A stretch of 12,011 nt of DNA. Source: Psychromonas sp. Its GTDB lineage: Bacteria > Pseudomonadota > Gammaproteobacteria > Enterobacterales > Psychromonadaceae. The stretch lies in contig JAGLDN010000074.1 of the NCBI GenBank assembly GCA_023145575.1, positions 1 to 12,011 of the forward strand, in the 5' to 3' direction. Under the pieces are notes generated by a model that was not told the DNA's origin, did not search any database, and was given only the letters and a program-made list of their open reading frames with translations. This document shows, piece after piece, positions 1 through 6,259 of the stretch (position 1 is its first letter; each line of letters opens with the position of its first letter). A program made the translations under genes and the position numbers.

Positions 1-522
1 CAAGGTAGTTGACGTCTGATAAGCATTTCTTTAGTTGGAAGTATTTACACTCCGATCAAAGGCGTTATGACACCAAAAACCATTTATTCAAATGCTAGTT
101 TCAACAAACAAGAGGATCCATATGGTGTTTCAGGAAAATTCACCATGTTGTTAGGGCAATTCGGTGGAGAATATCAATTACCTTTGGGTAGTAGTTTTCA
201 CTCCTTTATCGGTGTAGGCTTGGCATTAGCCTACTTTTATAATGGTGGAACAGATGCGCTTTTAAACAGTGACGCACACGCTGTTGAAAACTTTGATATT
301 GATACCCGTCTCGCATGGTATGGAGAGCTTGGCGCTAGTTACGATATGAGCAAAAACTTTTCATTGGCAGGATTTGTCAATTATACAAACTTACAGCCAA
401 ATGCGGCATACCAGTTTTCATCGTACCGAGACGGGACGCCAACACGCGAACAAGCTAGAGACGAATTAAAGTTGAAAATAAACCCAGTAATTTTATCGCT
501 GGGTGGCAGCTGGAAGTTCTGA
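1..522 (+). pseudogene. Outer-membrane beta-barrel protein, C-terminal part, 5' side interrupted
   Basis: The frame is open from position 13, just after an in-frame TGA at 10-12, to the stop at 520-522. The first ATG is at 67. Reading from 13 already gives barrel-like alternation (ISLVGSIYTP), so the ATG at 67 is probably internal. From there 151 residues show repeated amphipathic strands rich in Gly, Tyr and Phe (GVGLALAYFY, WYGELGASYDM, FSLAGFVNYTNL) and end in LSLGGSWKF. A terminal aromatic residue is the usual BAM-complex sorting signal of outer-membrane barrels, and INPVILSLGGSWKF resembles the last strand of OmpW-type proteins. No signal peptide is visible. I infer an eight-strand barrel porin-like protein whose N-terminus is lost upstream through the TGA or a frameshift near position 12. 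The other frame reads KVVDV before its own stop. Family assignment beyond 'barrel' is weak. The plus-strand orientation opposes the gene at 1278-2036. Confidence 0.6.
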
Positions 523-635
523 TCATTGGTAAAATCGATCTGCAACCCGATATTTTTTTAAACAAAGATCGTGAGATGTGTGTCACGGACTAGGGCTTAA
601 ATTACTTGATAAATAGACGATCTTCGTAATCTAGC

Positions 636-770
636 CCTGAGTATAAGCCTTGGCAAAATCCTACTGCTCGTTGGATATATTTTTGTTTTTAAGGTATCCA
701 TGTATTAACCGTCAAAGATGATCAGCAATTAGTACTTAACATTCAGGATAGGCATAATTATCATAGATAG
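636..770 (+). pseudogene. Relic of an IS4/IS1634-type transposase C-terminus
   Basis: Frame 3 reads SPEYKPWQNPTARWIYFCF, a TAA at 690-692, then GIHVLTVKDDQQLVLNIQD before a stop at 768-770. The block P-T-x-R-W-I/V-x-x-x-F-x-G-I-H-x-L is one I associate with the C-terminal region of IS4/IS1634-like transposases. The internal stop falls exactly inside that block, at the position usually occupied by a residue such as Glu or Gln. Upstream, 531-629 in the same frame carries two more stops, so only a fragment persists. No terminal inverted repeats were found. This relic and its degenerate surroundings account for most of the gene-free interval 523-884. Assignment rests on a short motif from memory and is tentative. 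Confidence 0.4.
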
Positions 771-820
771 TCTGAACAGTATTTATCAACAAATTAATTT
801 CTAAACCGTTGCACTATTTG

Positions 821-829
821 TGTTATAAT
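821..829 (+). promoter_or_regulatory. Extended -10 promoter element
   Basis: TGTTATAAT is a perfect extended -10 (TGn followed by TATAAT). No convincing -35 hexamer sits 16-18 bases upstream, which is common for extended -10 promoters. Predicted transcription would begin near 836, about 49 bases before the ATG at 885. Confidence 0.5.
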
Positions 830-884
830 AATCTGATATTATATACAGTTAAGCATATTACTGGTATAAATAACAGGGAAATTA

Positions 885-1233
885 ATGCCTATAAAATTTA
901 AGATTAAAGACTGCACTAAATTAAATAGAAATACAGCTTAATTTATGGTACAAATAATATTATTGAAGAGTACCATACTGTTGAGCAATTTATTCCTTCA
1001 CCTTTTAACCGGACATTCGGTAACATATTTACGATCATGGAGCTTGGCGTCACGGACAATATACATGCCAAACATTCTTAATAGGATTCATGCATCGATT
1101 TGGCCTGTCAAACTCACAAATCTTCAAATATGACATAGCTGACATAGTCAATCGATGTATCCCTCCTGAAATCATTCAATATTGTGATTATTATCTAGAA
1201 ATAGGTTTTAAGGTGCTCCTACACCACACTTAA
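885..1233 (+). pseudogene. Small broken gene of unknown function (two apparent frameshifts)
   Basis: An ATG at 885 follows AGGGAA at 875-880 with good spacing and lies downstream of an extended -10 at 821-829. The opening frame gives 18 codons (MPIKFKIKDCTKLNRNTA) and stops at 939-941. Two other frames then read well in succession. About 929-1028 gives KYSLIYGTNNIIEEYHTVEQ and onward to SPFNRTFGNI. About 1026-1233 gives YDHGAWRHGQYTC, GFMHRFGLSNSQIFKYD and IADIVNRCIPPEIIQYCDYY, ending at TAA 1231-1233. Joining the three segments with two single-base shifts gives a protein of roughly 115 residues rich in His, Tyr and Ile, with no membrane segment or motif I recognise. The frame that stays open at 945-1133 gives a less protein-like translation. 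I infer a decayed small gene, but chance open frames in AT-rich DNA are a real alternative. Confidence 0.3.
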
Positions 1234-1244
1234 ATAGCGTCATG

Positions 1245-1284
1245 CAGATAGTTAAAGTATTTTCCTATTCAAAATTACTATCTG
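1245..1284. repeat. Interrupted inverted repeat overlapping the 3' end of the orphan gene
   Basis: CAGATAGT at 1245-1252 is the exact reverse complement of ACTATCTG at 1277-1284. Inside it, ATTTT at 1259-1263 pairs with AAAAT at 1271-1275 around a 7-base loop. The structure includes the stop codon of the gene ending at 1278. It has no GC-rich stem or U-tract, so it is not a standard intrinsic terminator. It could act as a weak terminator or mRNA-stabilising hairpin. Confidence 0.35.
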
Positions 1285-2036
1285 TAAATATTTGAAAAAC
1301 CCTCAATAAAACTGATCCAGCAACTGGTATCTTTTATCGCTAACTCAGGATTAGAACGTGCTAATTCATGGCAGCGTTCTCTACGTTCCAATGGACTTGC
1401 AACAATTGGATCACACGCGACGAGATCTTGAGTCAATAATACTTTTACGCAGATTCCTCTAAGAACAAGGCCAACTAAATGTGCCATTGTATATGGTAAA
1501 AGCGATCCTTTCATGATAACGCCTATACGGCAAATATTAGGATCACTTAATTCGCTTGTATCATGCGGATCATCGTCCAATATTATACTGACTCCTGAAT
1601 TATAGTGACATCGATTAAAAAAAGTAATCCTATTGCCGACAAACCACAAATATTGATTCATCTCCTGAAGCCCCTTGCTTATGTCAGGAATTATAGCCTG
1701 ATAATCTTCTCCGAAGTATTGACTACACATATTCCGAGGACAACAAGAAGCTACCCTTGGCTCTAGGTAACCGGGACAGTTTTGTAATACATCAGGAGTA
1801 CCTCTCGCAACATGCAAAAATTCGGGCTGATGTTCAATCGCATTTATTGCGGCTAATATCATCTCTCTAGCCAGCATACGCGTGTTATTCATTTTGATCC
1901 TGTCCAAATGGTCAAATGACAATTCTGGATTTTCAATTGGCTTCTTGGGTTTTGGTGCCCTTGGGATGAACCCACTACTCCTACTAAAATCGCTTTCATC
2001 GTAATCAATCCTAAATTTATTTCGTACTGGCAACAT
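1278..2036 (-). CDS. Orphan hypothetical protein, 252 aa, Cys-rich
   Basis: I do not recognise this protein. The ATG at 2036 is preceded by AGGAAA with 4 bases between, a good ribosome-binding site, and the frame runs 252 codons uninterrupted in a region where every neighbour is broken. There is no signal peptide. The N-terminal 45 residues are polar and probably disordered (PRAPKPKKPIENPE). Residues about 45-75 look helical (MNNTRMLAREMILAAINAIE). The middle carries a cysteine cluster (QNCPGYL, ASCCPRNMC) and an acidic turn (LDDDPHD). A moderately hydrophobic stretch near 172-205 (IGVIMKGSLLPYTMAHLVGL) is followed by a charged tail. There are ten cysteines in all. No paired CxxC zinc ribbon or known catalytic motif is obvious. 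The 3' end of a degenerate IS3 transposase lies just upstream in the same orientation, so the promoter may be altered. It may be accessory cargo. An effector, toxin or phage gene cannot be excluded or supported from sequence alone. Confidence 0.6.
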   Translation of the reverse strand: MLPVRNKFRIDYDESDFSRSSGFIPRAPKPKKPIENPELSFDHLDRIKMNNTRMLAREMILAAINAIEHQPEFLHVARGTPDVLQNCPGYLEPRVASCCPRNMCSQYFGEDYQAIIPDISKGLQEMNQYLWFVGNRITFFNRCHYNSGVSIILDDDPHDTSELSDPNICRIGVIMKGSLLPYTMAHLVGLVLRGICVKVLLTQDLVACDPIVASPLERRERCHELARSNPELAIKDTSCWISFIEGFSNIYR

Positions 2037-2120
2037 TTTATTTCCTATCTGTTAGGTTAAGCGCTGGGATGCCGATACTTTACTCGACAGTTTGTAGCAT
2101 AGAAAATCCGCTTCATTAAA

Positions 2121-2406
2121 TTAAGAAGGTGAAACACCGCCAGTGTATAAGTGGCGTATATTATGATTATAAAATAATTCTATAAAATTAAATATCTCAG
2201 ATTTCGTGGTGAGTACACTTTCTTTTTAATTGTCTCAAAAAGCTTTCAGCAACTGCATTCTCATGGCAGTTGTAGTGCTTAACTAACGTTGGCCACGCCT
2301 GCGTATTCAAGCGCATAATTACGCTCAGATTCATTGGGGGGTTGGTTCCCCCTACGTTAAACCAGTGTGGACTAGCATTGTTATAATACTTTGCAATATA
2401 AATCAA
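2121..2406 (-). pseudogene. IS3-family transposase (OrfB) C-terminal remnant, frameshifted
   Basis: On the minus strand the first frame (2406 to 2197) contains NCHENAVAESFLRQLKRK. This matches the IS3-family N-C-x-D-N-A-V-A-E-S-F-F-x-x-L-K-R/K block that carries the third catalytic acidic residue of the DDE site. The Glu codon is at 2245-2247. The protein then continues in another frame from about 2212 as TKSEIFNFIELFYN, RH and YTGGVSPS, the family's usual C-terminal IFDYIExFYNxxRRH and LSPxxFE block, and hits TAA at 2121-2123. A frameshift near 2205-2212 and the premature stop make it non-functional. The part above about 2280 does not look like IS3 sequence and may be a junction with other DNA. 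The two upstream Asp residues are absent, so only the last third of the transposase remains. Readthrough beyond 2121 stays open to about 2048. Confidence 0.75.
2336..2352. repeat. G/C hairpin next to the IS3 remnant
   Basis: A run of six G (2336-2341), the loop TTGGTT and a run of five C (2348-2352) form a compact perfect inverted repeat in otherwise AT-rich DNA. It lies where the recognisable IS3 sequence gives way to unassigned sequence, so it may mark a recombination or insertion junction. No T-tract follows on either strand. Confidence 0.4.
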
Positions 2407-2430
2407 ACTAAACAGCCAAATGCATAATCG

Positions 2431-3417
2431 TCATGCCGCTAGTGCTGACACATGTTTCATCCTCATTTCGAATGGTGTTTGGTATAATAGCACTTTTCTT
2501 GGTCTATTATTTAACTGAATTAAATTGCTACGAACGGCTTCACCGTGGATTAGTATAAAATCTGTAGATTTAGACCAATATTATCAAAAAGTTCATTGGT
2601 ATTTTCATTCAATTCTCGATGCCATGAACAGTAGGGATCTGCAAAACGTAATCACATTCAAGCTTCTTAGAAACCTCTTTATGATAAGCAAATTCTTTAC
2701 CATTGTCTGCTGTGATTGTTAAAACTAAATCTTTAAATGGCGCCAATAATTCAATCGTTGCATCTGTCACTGTTCTAGCTGATTTATCAAAGATCTTCAT
2801 AGTTACAGTGTAACGGGTTAGGCGCTCAACTATTGTAAATAGAGCGCCGTTATAGCCTTTACCGATAACCAAATCTATCTCCCAATCACCAACTCAGTAC
2901 GATCATCAATAATAGCAGGACGATCGATGATACCTATGCGATCATTTATATACCCACACCCAGCCAGCTTCTCCTTAAGATCTGAAATTATATTTTTTAG
3001 CTTTCCTGCGCAAGAATTTGTAGAGATCTCCGCCTTGATATTTATCTTCCCAAATGAACTTATAGATTGTTTCATGGCTGACTTTAATGGTCTTCTCAAT
3101 ACCACTCTTTAATCGACCAGTTATTTGCCTCTGGGCTCCATTTTTCTTTGAGTTTTGATGTAATGTGTTCAATCATTTCGATCGTTTCAAGCGTCATATC
3201 GCGATAGGAAACCGCTCTTGTTCGCCTGTTAATTACTTTGCTATTTGCCTGTATAAAACGATTACCTCGCTTACCAATATTGCGTTTCAACACTCGTGAA
3301 AGCGTTGATTGATGCACACCAAGTTGCTTGGCTATTTTGGTTTGATTTATTGTGCTTTTATTAAGGGCGTAACGTATGATGTTAGAGCCTCAATCAGTTG
3401 CTTATGTTTTTTTTATT
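2431..3417 (-). pseudogene. IS30-family transposase, multiply frameshifted
   Basis: Consecutive frames on the minus strand reconstruct nearly a whole IS30 transposase. An N-terminal helix-turn-helix lies at about 3360-3280 (INQTKIAKQLGVHQSTLSR). The middle block VSHETIYKFIWEDKYQGGDL lies near 3080-3020. GDWEIDLVIGKG near 2888-2855 supplies the first catalytic Asp, TITADNGKEFA near 2705-2670 the second, and LNENTNEL near 2600-2580 the Glu region. The C-terminal LNNRPRK and TPFEM block ends at TGA 2431-2433. At least four frame changes (near 3130, 2985, 2885 and 2625-2565) and a TGA near 3405 rule out an active protein. Its length, about 325 codons, is normal for the family, so it looks like a full-length copy decayed in place. 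I could not confirm terminal inverted repeats. Confidence 0.85.
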
Positions 3418-3428
3418 TGTATTTCTTC

Positions 3429-3446
3429 TCACAACAAAGGTTGTGA
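3429..3446. repeat. Perfect 7-bp hairpin between the IS30 relic and the MITE-like element
   Basis: TCACAAC (3429-3435), loop AAAG, GTTGTGA (3440-3446). It sits two bases outside the left terminal repeat of the element at 3448-3732 and just upstream of the IS30 reading frame. It could belong to an IS end, but no matching copy is present at the other end of the IS30 relic. Confidence 0.4.
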
Positions 3447-3447
3447 A

Positions 3448-3732
3448 TATACCCATCACACTTGAAAATACAGGTTTCAGCTAAAATTTAAAAGCTTAGA
3501 GGCAAGACATTGATTGAAGAGAATGGTTATTCCCTTTCCAAAATCAATAACACCTTTAAAACTCGCCGTTTGGGGACAACTGAGTAAATCATCTTTTGCG
3601 TTGCAATACTCAAAAAGTGAATAACAATAAAGGATTAAAGTCTTTTATTTAACCCTACCGAAGGGAGCATTGCCCTTGAACATGAATCACTCAGGTGGCT
3701 TGAAATGAGCATCTTCAGGTGTGATGGGTATA
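3448..3732. mobile_element. MITE-like element with terminal inverted repeats
   Basis: The left end at 3448-3480 begins TATACCCATCACAC and continues TTGAAAATACAGGTTTCA. The reverse complement of the right end at 3732-3700 begins TATACCCATCACAC and continues CTGAAGATGCTCATTTCA. The first 14 bases are identical, and about 27 of 33 positions match overall. The 285-bp interior has no gene of size. It does include small open stretches such as SFKGVIDFGKGITILFNQ on the minus strand, and an inner stem AAGGG/CCCTT at 3661-3665 and 3673-3677. AT-rich direct flanks (GAATAT on the left, ATATATATTC on the right) leave a possible 4-bp ATAT target duplication, but symmetry makes that ambiguous. The pattern fits a non-autonomous derivative of an insertion sequence. 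It fills most of the gene-free interval 3418-3834, and 3733-3834 otherwise holds only AT-rich sequence. Confidence 0.6.
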
Positions 3733-3834
3733 TATATTCAACTGGCTACTTTTCCAACTAATTTAAGCTAAGTATTTGATAATTGAATTTAAGAAAAGTT
3801 CTATGAAAGTATTATAAAATTTTTTATAGCACTA

Positions 3835-5070
3835 TCATTTGTAGACACGTTTAAAGATAAGTGAGGTGTTAATGCCACCAAAAGCGAAGTTATTATTCAT
3901 AATATAATCACAATCAATGTGACGGCCTTTTCCGACAATATAATCAAGTTGCCCACATTTAGGATCAATATTTTTAAGATTAAGCGTTGGGTTAAACCAA
4001 CCACAATTCATCATTTCAATAGCAATCCAAGATTCAACTGCGCCACATGCACCTAATGTATGGCCAAAGTAACTTTTTAATGAGCTAATGGGAGTATTTT
4101 TACCAATTGCTTTTTCCGTTGCCTGAGTTTCTGCAATATCACCACGAATGGTTGCTGTTCCGTGCCCTGACACGTAACCTATTTTATCCGCACTGAGCGA
4201 GGCATCTTGGAGTGCCATCTCCATGCACAGTTGCATATTTTCTTTATCAGGCTGGGTAACATGCTTAGCATCACAGTTAGTTGCAAAGCCAACAATTTCG
4301 GCATATATTGTGGCTCCGCGATCAACTGCATGTTGATATTCTTCTAAAATCAATGTACCCGCACCTTCTCCTATCACTAAACCATCGCGATCAATATCAT
4401 AAGGACTTGGCGTTGATTTAGGCACATCATTTTTGACACTGGTAGCAAATAACGTATCGAATACAGCAGACTCTGTCGGACAAAGCTCTTCTGCTCCACC
4501 AGCAACCATCACAATTTGTTTGCTATATTTAATTGCTTCATAAGCATAACCAATGGCTTGACTGCCAGAAGTGCAGGCACTATTTGTTGGGATAACACGC
4601 CCCTTTAAGCCAAAAAACAGACCAACATTCACCGCGCAAGTCTGAGCCATCATTTTGAGATACGTCGTCGCCGTAAGGGCTCTTGTTGTATGCTCAGTGA
4701 GCATGATCACAAATTCACCGATGGCATCAGTGCTACCCGTTGATGATCCATAAGCGATGCCTGTTTGTCCATTTGTCAAAACAGCATGATCAAGTAGCCC
4801 ACTTTGAATAATGGCTTTCTCACAGGCGAGCGTTGCTAATTTTGCTACGCGCCCCATACTTCTAATTTTTTTACGACTGTAATACTCTGGTAATACAAAA
4901 TCATTAATGGGCGATGCAAGTTTAGTATTTAAGCCTTTGTATTTATCATAGCTAGACATATATTGTATCGCATTTTGCAACAATTTTAATTTTTTTTGTA
5001 TGCTCTGCCAGTCATTACCAAATGCAGTGACACCAGACATACCCGTTACGACAACTCTACGCAAGTCCAT
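3835..5070 (-). CDS. apeR: Beta-ketoacyl-ACP synthase (FabF-type), aryl-polyene cluster
   Basis: This is a decarboxylating Claisen condensation enzyme that adds a malonyl-ACP unit to an acyl chain in the cytoplasm. It has 411 residues, the normal length for a FabF-like ketosynthase. The nucleophile is Cys166 in NSACTSGSQ, His303 lies in SGHGTAT, Lys332 is in SSLKSY and His337 in FGHTLGAC, so the catalytic set is complete. The N-terminus RRVVVTGMSGVTAFG and the C-terminus NNFAFGGINTSLIF are typical. The ATG at 5070 shares its A with the TAA of the ketoreductase gene (TAATG) and is preceded by GGAGG, so translation is coupled. It is the last gene of the run and ends in tandem TGA TAG. Family knowledge places this second ketosynthase at the end of APE clusters (ApeR). 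Its exact division of labour with the ketosynthase at 6252-7457 is inferred. Confidence 0.92.
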   Translation of the reverse strand: MDLRRVVVTGMSGVTAFGNDWQSIQKKLKLLQNAIQYMSSYDKYKGLNTKLASPINDFVLPEYYSRKKIRSMGRVAKLATLACEKAIIQSGLLDHAVLTNGQTGIAYGSSTGSTDAIGEFVIMLTEHTTRALTATTYLKMMAQTCAVNVGLFFGLKGRVIPTNSACTSGSQAIGYAYEAIKYSKQIVMVAGGAEELCPTESAVFDTLFATSVKNDVPKSTPSPYDIDRDGLVIGEGAGTLILEEYQHAVDRGATIYAEIVGFATNCDAKHVTQPDKENMQLCMEMALQDASLSADKIGYVSGHGTATIRGDIAETQATEKAIGKNTPISSLKSYFGHTLGACGAVESWIAIEMMNCGWFNPTLNLKNIDPKCGQLDYIVGKGRHIDCDYIMNNNFAFGGINTSLIFKRVYK

Positions 5071-5792
5071 TAAACCATTCCTCCATTTATACTAATCACT
5101 TGTCGCGTCACATAACTTGCCACATCAGACATTAAATAACTTACCAGTCCAGCAACTTCTGCTGCCTCACCCATTCTTCGAAGCGGGATCAAAGGCAATG
5201 CGTGTGTTTTAACCTCATCACTCACCATGCCTGTATTAATTAAGCCAGGCGCAACACAATTTACAGTCACTTTTCGTTTTGCAAGCTCCAAAGCCAATGC
5301 TTTAGTTGCACCAATAATTCCCGCTTTTGCGGCGCTATAATTCGTTTGTCCTCTATTACCAACAAGCCCTGAAACTGATGCAAGAGTAACAATTCTCCCC
5401 CCTTTTCGTAACTGTAACATTGGCATAATACAAGGATGTATCACATTATAAAAGGCATCTAAATTTGTATGCACAACACCATCCCACCCTTCTCCCGTCA
5501 TGGCAGGAAATGCAGCATCATTTGTCACGCCTGCATTACTTATCACACCATAATATGCGCCATGTTGTTCTATATCTTGCTCAATTACGTCGCGACATTG
5601 CTTACGATCTCGTATATCAAACTGTAATATTCGCGCACGTCCTCCTACTAAATTTATCCTTCCCAGTGTTTCTAAAGCCCCCTGCTTATCACTCATATAA
5701 TGAACGATAATCACAAAGTTATCTTCGGCAAGTTTTACGGCTATGGCTTGACCAATACCTTTACTCGCGCCTGTGATTAAGACGGATCTCAT
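5070..5792 (-). CDS. apeQ: 3-oxoacyl-ACP reductase (FabG-like SDR), aryl-polyene cluster
   Basis: This NADPH-dependent ketoreductase reduces the beta-keto group left by each condensation to a beta-hydroxy group. It has 240 residues, the classic short-chain dehydrogenase length. The cofactor-binding motif TGASKGIG is at 7-14, NAG at 86-88, and the catalytic tetrad is Asn110, Ser139, Tyr152 and Lys156 (YSAAK). VNCVAPGLINTGM and the C-terminal INGGMV match FabG proteins. The start overlaps the dehydratase stop as ATGA, with a strong AGGGGAGGGAG purine tract just upstream. The stop overlaps the next ketosynthase start by one base. Product reduction is then followed by dehydration through the neighbouring hot-dog protein. 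A housekeeping fabG would not be expected in this setting, so a dedicated polyene role is inferred from the neighbours. Confidence 0.93.
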   Translation of the reverse strand: MRSVLITGASKGIGQAIAVKLAEDNFVIIVHYMSDKQGALETLGRINLVGGRARILQFDIRDRKQCRDVIEQDIEQHGAYYGVISNAGVTNDAAFPAMTGEGWDGVVHTNLDAFYNVIHPCIMPMLQLRKGGRIVTLASVSGLVGNRGQTNYSAAKAGIIGATKALALELAKRKVTVNCVAPGLINTGMVSDEVKTHALPLIPLRRMGEAAEVAGLVSYLMSDVASYVTRQVISINGGMV

Positions 5793-6259
5793 TGTTGTGC
5801 TCCCTCCCCTGTTAGCATTTTTTCTAAGTGTGTTTTGTGAGGCATAAACACATTTAATTTCCCATCAATTAATTGTTTTCCCTTTGAGCTTATGACGCAA
5901 GAAAAAACTGACATCCGCTCACTGACAAATACTTGCTCTGAATAAATATCTAAGAGCTCACCCTTTTTAAATTGAAAAATAGTACTATTATAATGCCGAC
6001 AACCAAGCAACAACGCGATAGCGGGTGGTTTACCTTCTAAAAAATAATGATATCCAGACCACAGTGCAATTGTTTGCGCCATATATTCAATACCGATATG
6101 TGCGCCAACAGATCCTGTTTGATAATCGAAAAATATATTTTGTTCGCAAATCAAGACTTGGGAATGAGCTGTTCTTGCCTCGACAGCAATTAATTTATCA
6201 ATGACGATCATAGGCTCGTCATGAGTAAGTAATCTTTTAATCTCGGGAAAATTATCCAT
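5789..6259 (-). CDS. apeP: 3-hydroxyacyl-ACP dehydratase-like hot-dog protein, aryl-polyene cluster
   Basis: I chose the ATG at 6259, which overlaps the end of the preceding ketosynthase gene by eight bases (ATGGATAA), giving 156 residues. The frame could extend to a TTG at 6271, but family members start near MDxFPxI. The N-terminus LLTHDEPMIVIDKL parallels the FabZ LLPHRxPMLLID region with His13. The hot-dog helix carries GIEYMAQTIALWSGY with Glu58. The typical FabZ glycine-rich loop GHFPxxPxxPG is missing and is replaced by QTGSVGAHIGIEY, the pattern of the APE-type dehydratase half. Known APE systems pair this protein (ApeP) with a second dehydratase (ApeI) as a heterodimer that removes water to give the conjugated double bond. 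ApeI is not in this window and should lie upstream. It is translationally coupled on both sides. Confidence 0.88.
   Translation of the reverse strand: MDNFPEIKRLLTHDEPMIVIDKLIAVEARTAHSQVLICEQNIFFDYQTGSVGAHIGIEYMAQTIALWSGYHYFLEGKPPAIALLLGCRHYNSTIFQFKKGELLDIYSEQVFVSERMSVFSCVISSKGKQLIDGKLNVFMPHKTHLEKMLTGEGAQQ

Noticed and set aside
945..1133. Plus-strand 62-codon open frame
   Set aside because: It is in the same frame as, and directly follows, the stop of the ATG-885 frame. It lacks a ribosome-binding site and its translation is less protein-like than the two alternative frames over the same bases.
2525..2722. Plus-strand 65-codon open frame
   Set aside because: It is antisense to the IS30 transposase C-terminal region, whose motifs read on the minus strand.
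2927..3112. Plus-strand 61-codon open frame
   Set aside because: It is antisense to IS30 transposase sequence and has no start signal.
3813..3828. A/T palindrome (TATAAAA and TTTTATA) just after the last ketosynthase gene, considered as a terminator
   Set aside because: The stem has no G or C, the two-base loop is too tight, and a proper U-tract is absent. It is likely chance in AT-rich DNA.
5465..5710. Plus-strand 81-codon open frame
   Set aside because: It is antisense within the clearly real ketoreductase gene.
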